Source of the DNA: Oligoflexus sp. | GTDB lineage: Bacteria; Bdellovibrionota_B; Oligoflexia; Oligoflexales; Oligoflexaceae | Direction: 5' to 3' | DNA: 6,581 nt | Assembly: GCA_030151925.1 (NCBI GenBank) | Contig: JASLCY010000318.1 | Span: forward strand, 1 to 6,581 | In this document: positions 6,512-6,581 of the stretch, piece by piece | Layout: each line of letters begins with the position of its first letter | Position numbering within the stretch: position 1 is the first letter of the stretch | The notes under the pieces: generated by a model | The model's input: only the letters and a program-made list of their open reading frames with translations | Databases searched by the model: none | Told to the model about the DNA's origin: nothing | Made by a program: the position numbers and the translations under genes

Positions 6512-6516
6512 CTCCT
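6512..6516 (-). promoter_or_regulatory. Shine-Dalgarno AGGAG of the small lipoprotein gene
   Basis: AGGAG on the minus strand is nine bases before ATG 6500-6502 and three before GTG 6506-6508. It favours the ATG as the start. Confidence 0.6.
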
Positions 6517-6546
6517 GTGGCTGAGCAAAGAGCTCCCGGTCACCTT

Positions 6547-6573
6547 CTATCGGCAGATTTTTATGTTTGCTTG
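6547..6573 (-). promoter_or_regulatory. Candidate sigma-28 (FliA)-like promoter of lipoprotein-peptidase operon
   Basis: On the minus strand CAAG (6570-6573) is followed by 15 bases and then GCCGATAG (6547-6554). Against the enteric consensus TAAA-N15-GCCGATAA this matches 9 of 12 positions with exact spacing, including GCCGATA in full. The predicted transcript would begin near 6540 and give a leader of about 38 nt before ATG 6502. The element closely parallels the one at 1517-1543, upstream of the other lipoprotein operon. Upstream context is cut off by the window end. Confidence 0.45.
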
Positions 6574-6581
6574 AGCACAAG

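Overview
The window looks like the chromosome of a Gram-negative bacterium with roughly 55-60% GC (my estimate from reading stretches, not a full count). All five genes lie on the minus strand. Four of the five begin with a lipoprotein signal peptide ending in a lipobox cysteine. That density of lipoproteins of unknown function, a vertebrate-like GTP-type PEP carboxykinase and a lipid-anchored M36-like zinc peptidase would suit a Bdellovibrionota/Oligoflexia-type or other former 'deltaproteobacterial' lineage. This placement is an inference, and I have no marker gene to prove it.

Layout, in the direction of transcription from high to low coordinates. (1) Positions 6581-3819 form a two-gene operon. 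A candidate sigma-28-like promoter (6547-6573) precedes a 171-aa lipoprotein of unknown function (5987-6502). Its stop codon is overlapped by the Shine-Dalgarno of the next gene, a 718-aa lipoprotein metallopeptidase with a fungalysin/thermolysin-type propeptide and an HEFGH zinc site (3819-5975, GTG start). (2) Positions 3818-3589 are a 230-bp intergenic region with a small inverted repeat and weak sigma-70-like promoter candidates for the next gene. (3) Positions 3588-1720 are pckG, GTP-dependent phosphoenolpyruvate carboxykinase, intact and with all hallmark motifs. It is followed by a strong intrinsic terminator (1662-1690). (4) Positions 1661-1 hold a second lipoprotein operon. A second sigma-28-like promoter candidate (1517-1543) precedes a 379-aa lipoprotein of unknown function (330-1469). 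A translationally coupled lipoprotein gene starts 10 bp after its stop and runs off the window edge (1-319).

Functionally, pckG is a housekeeping enzyme of central carbon metabolism (oxaloacetate + GTP to PEP) that sits between two envelope-lipoprotein operons and appears to be an independent transcription unit. The most interesting pattern is that both lipoprotein operons, although unrelated in protein sequence, carry the same promoter-like signature (CTCAA, 17 bases, CCGATA) at almost the same distance from the first start codon (44 and 47 nt). It resembles the flagellar sigma-28 consensus TAAA-N15-GCCGATAA. If real, the two operons, one of them including the peptidase, would be co-regulated, perhaps with motility. 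I saw no RNA genes, CRISPR arrays, mobile elements or attachment sites.
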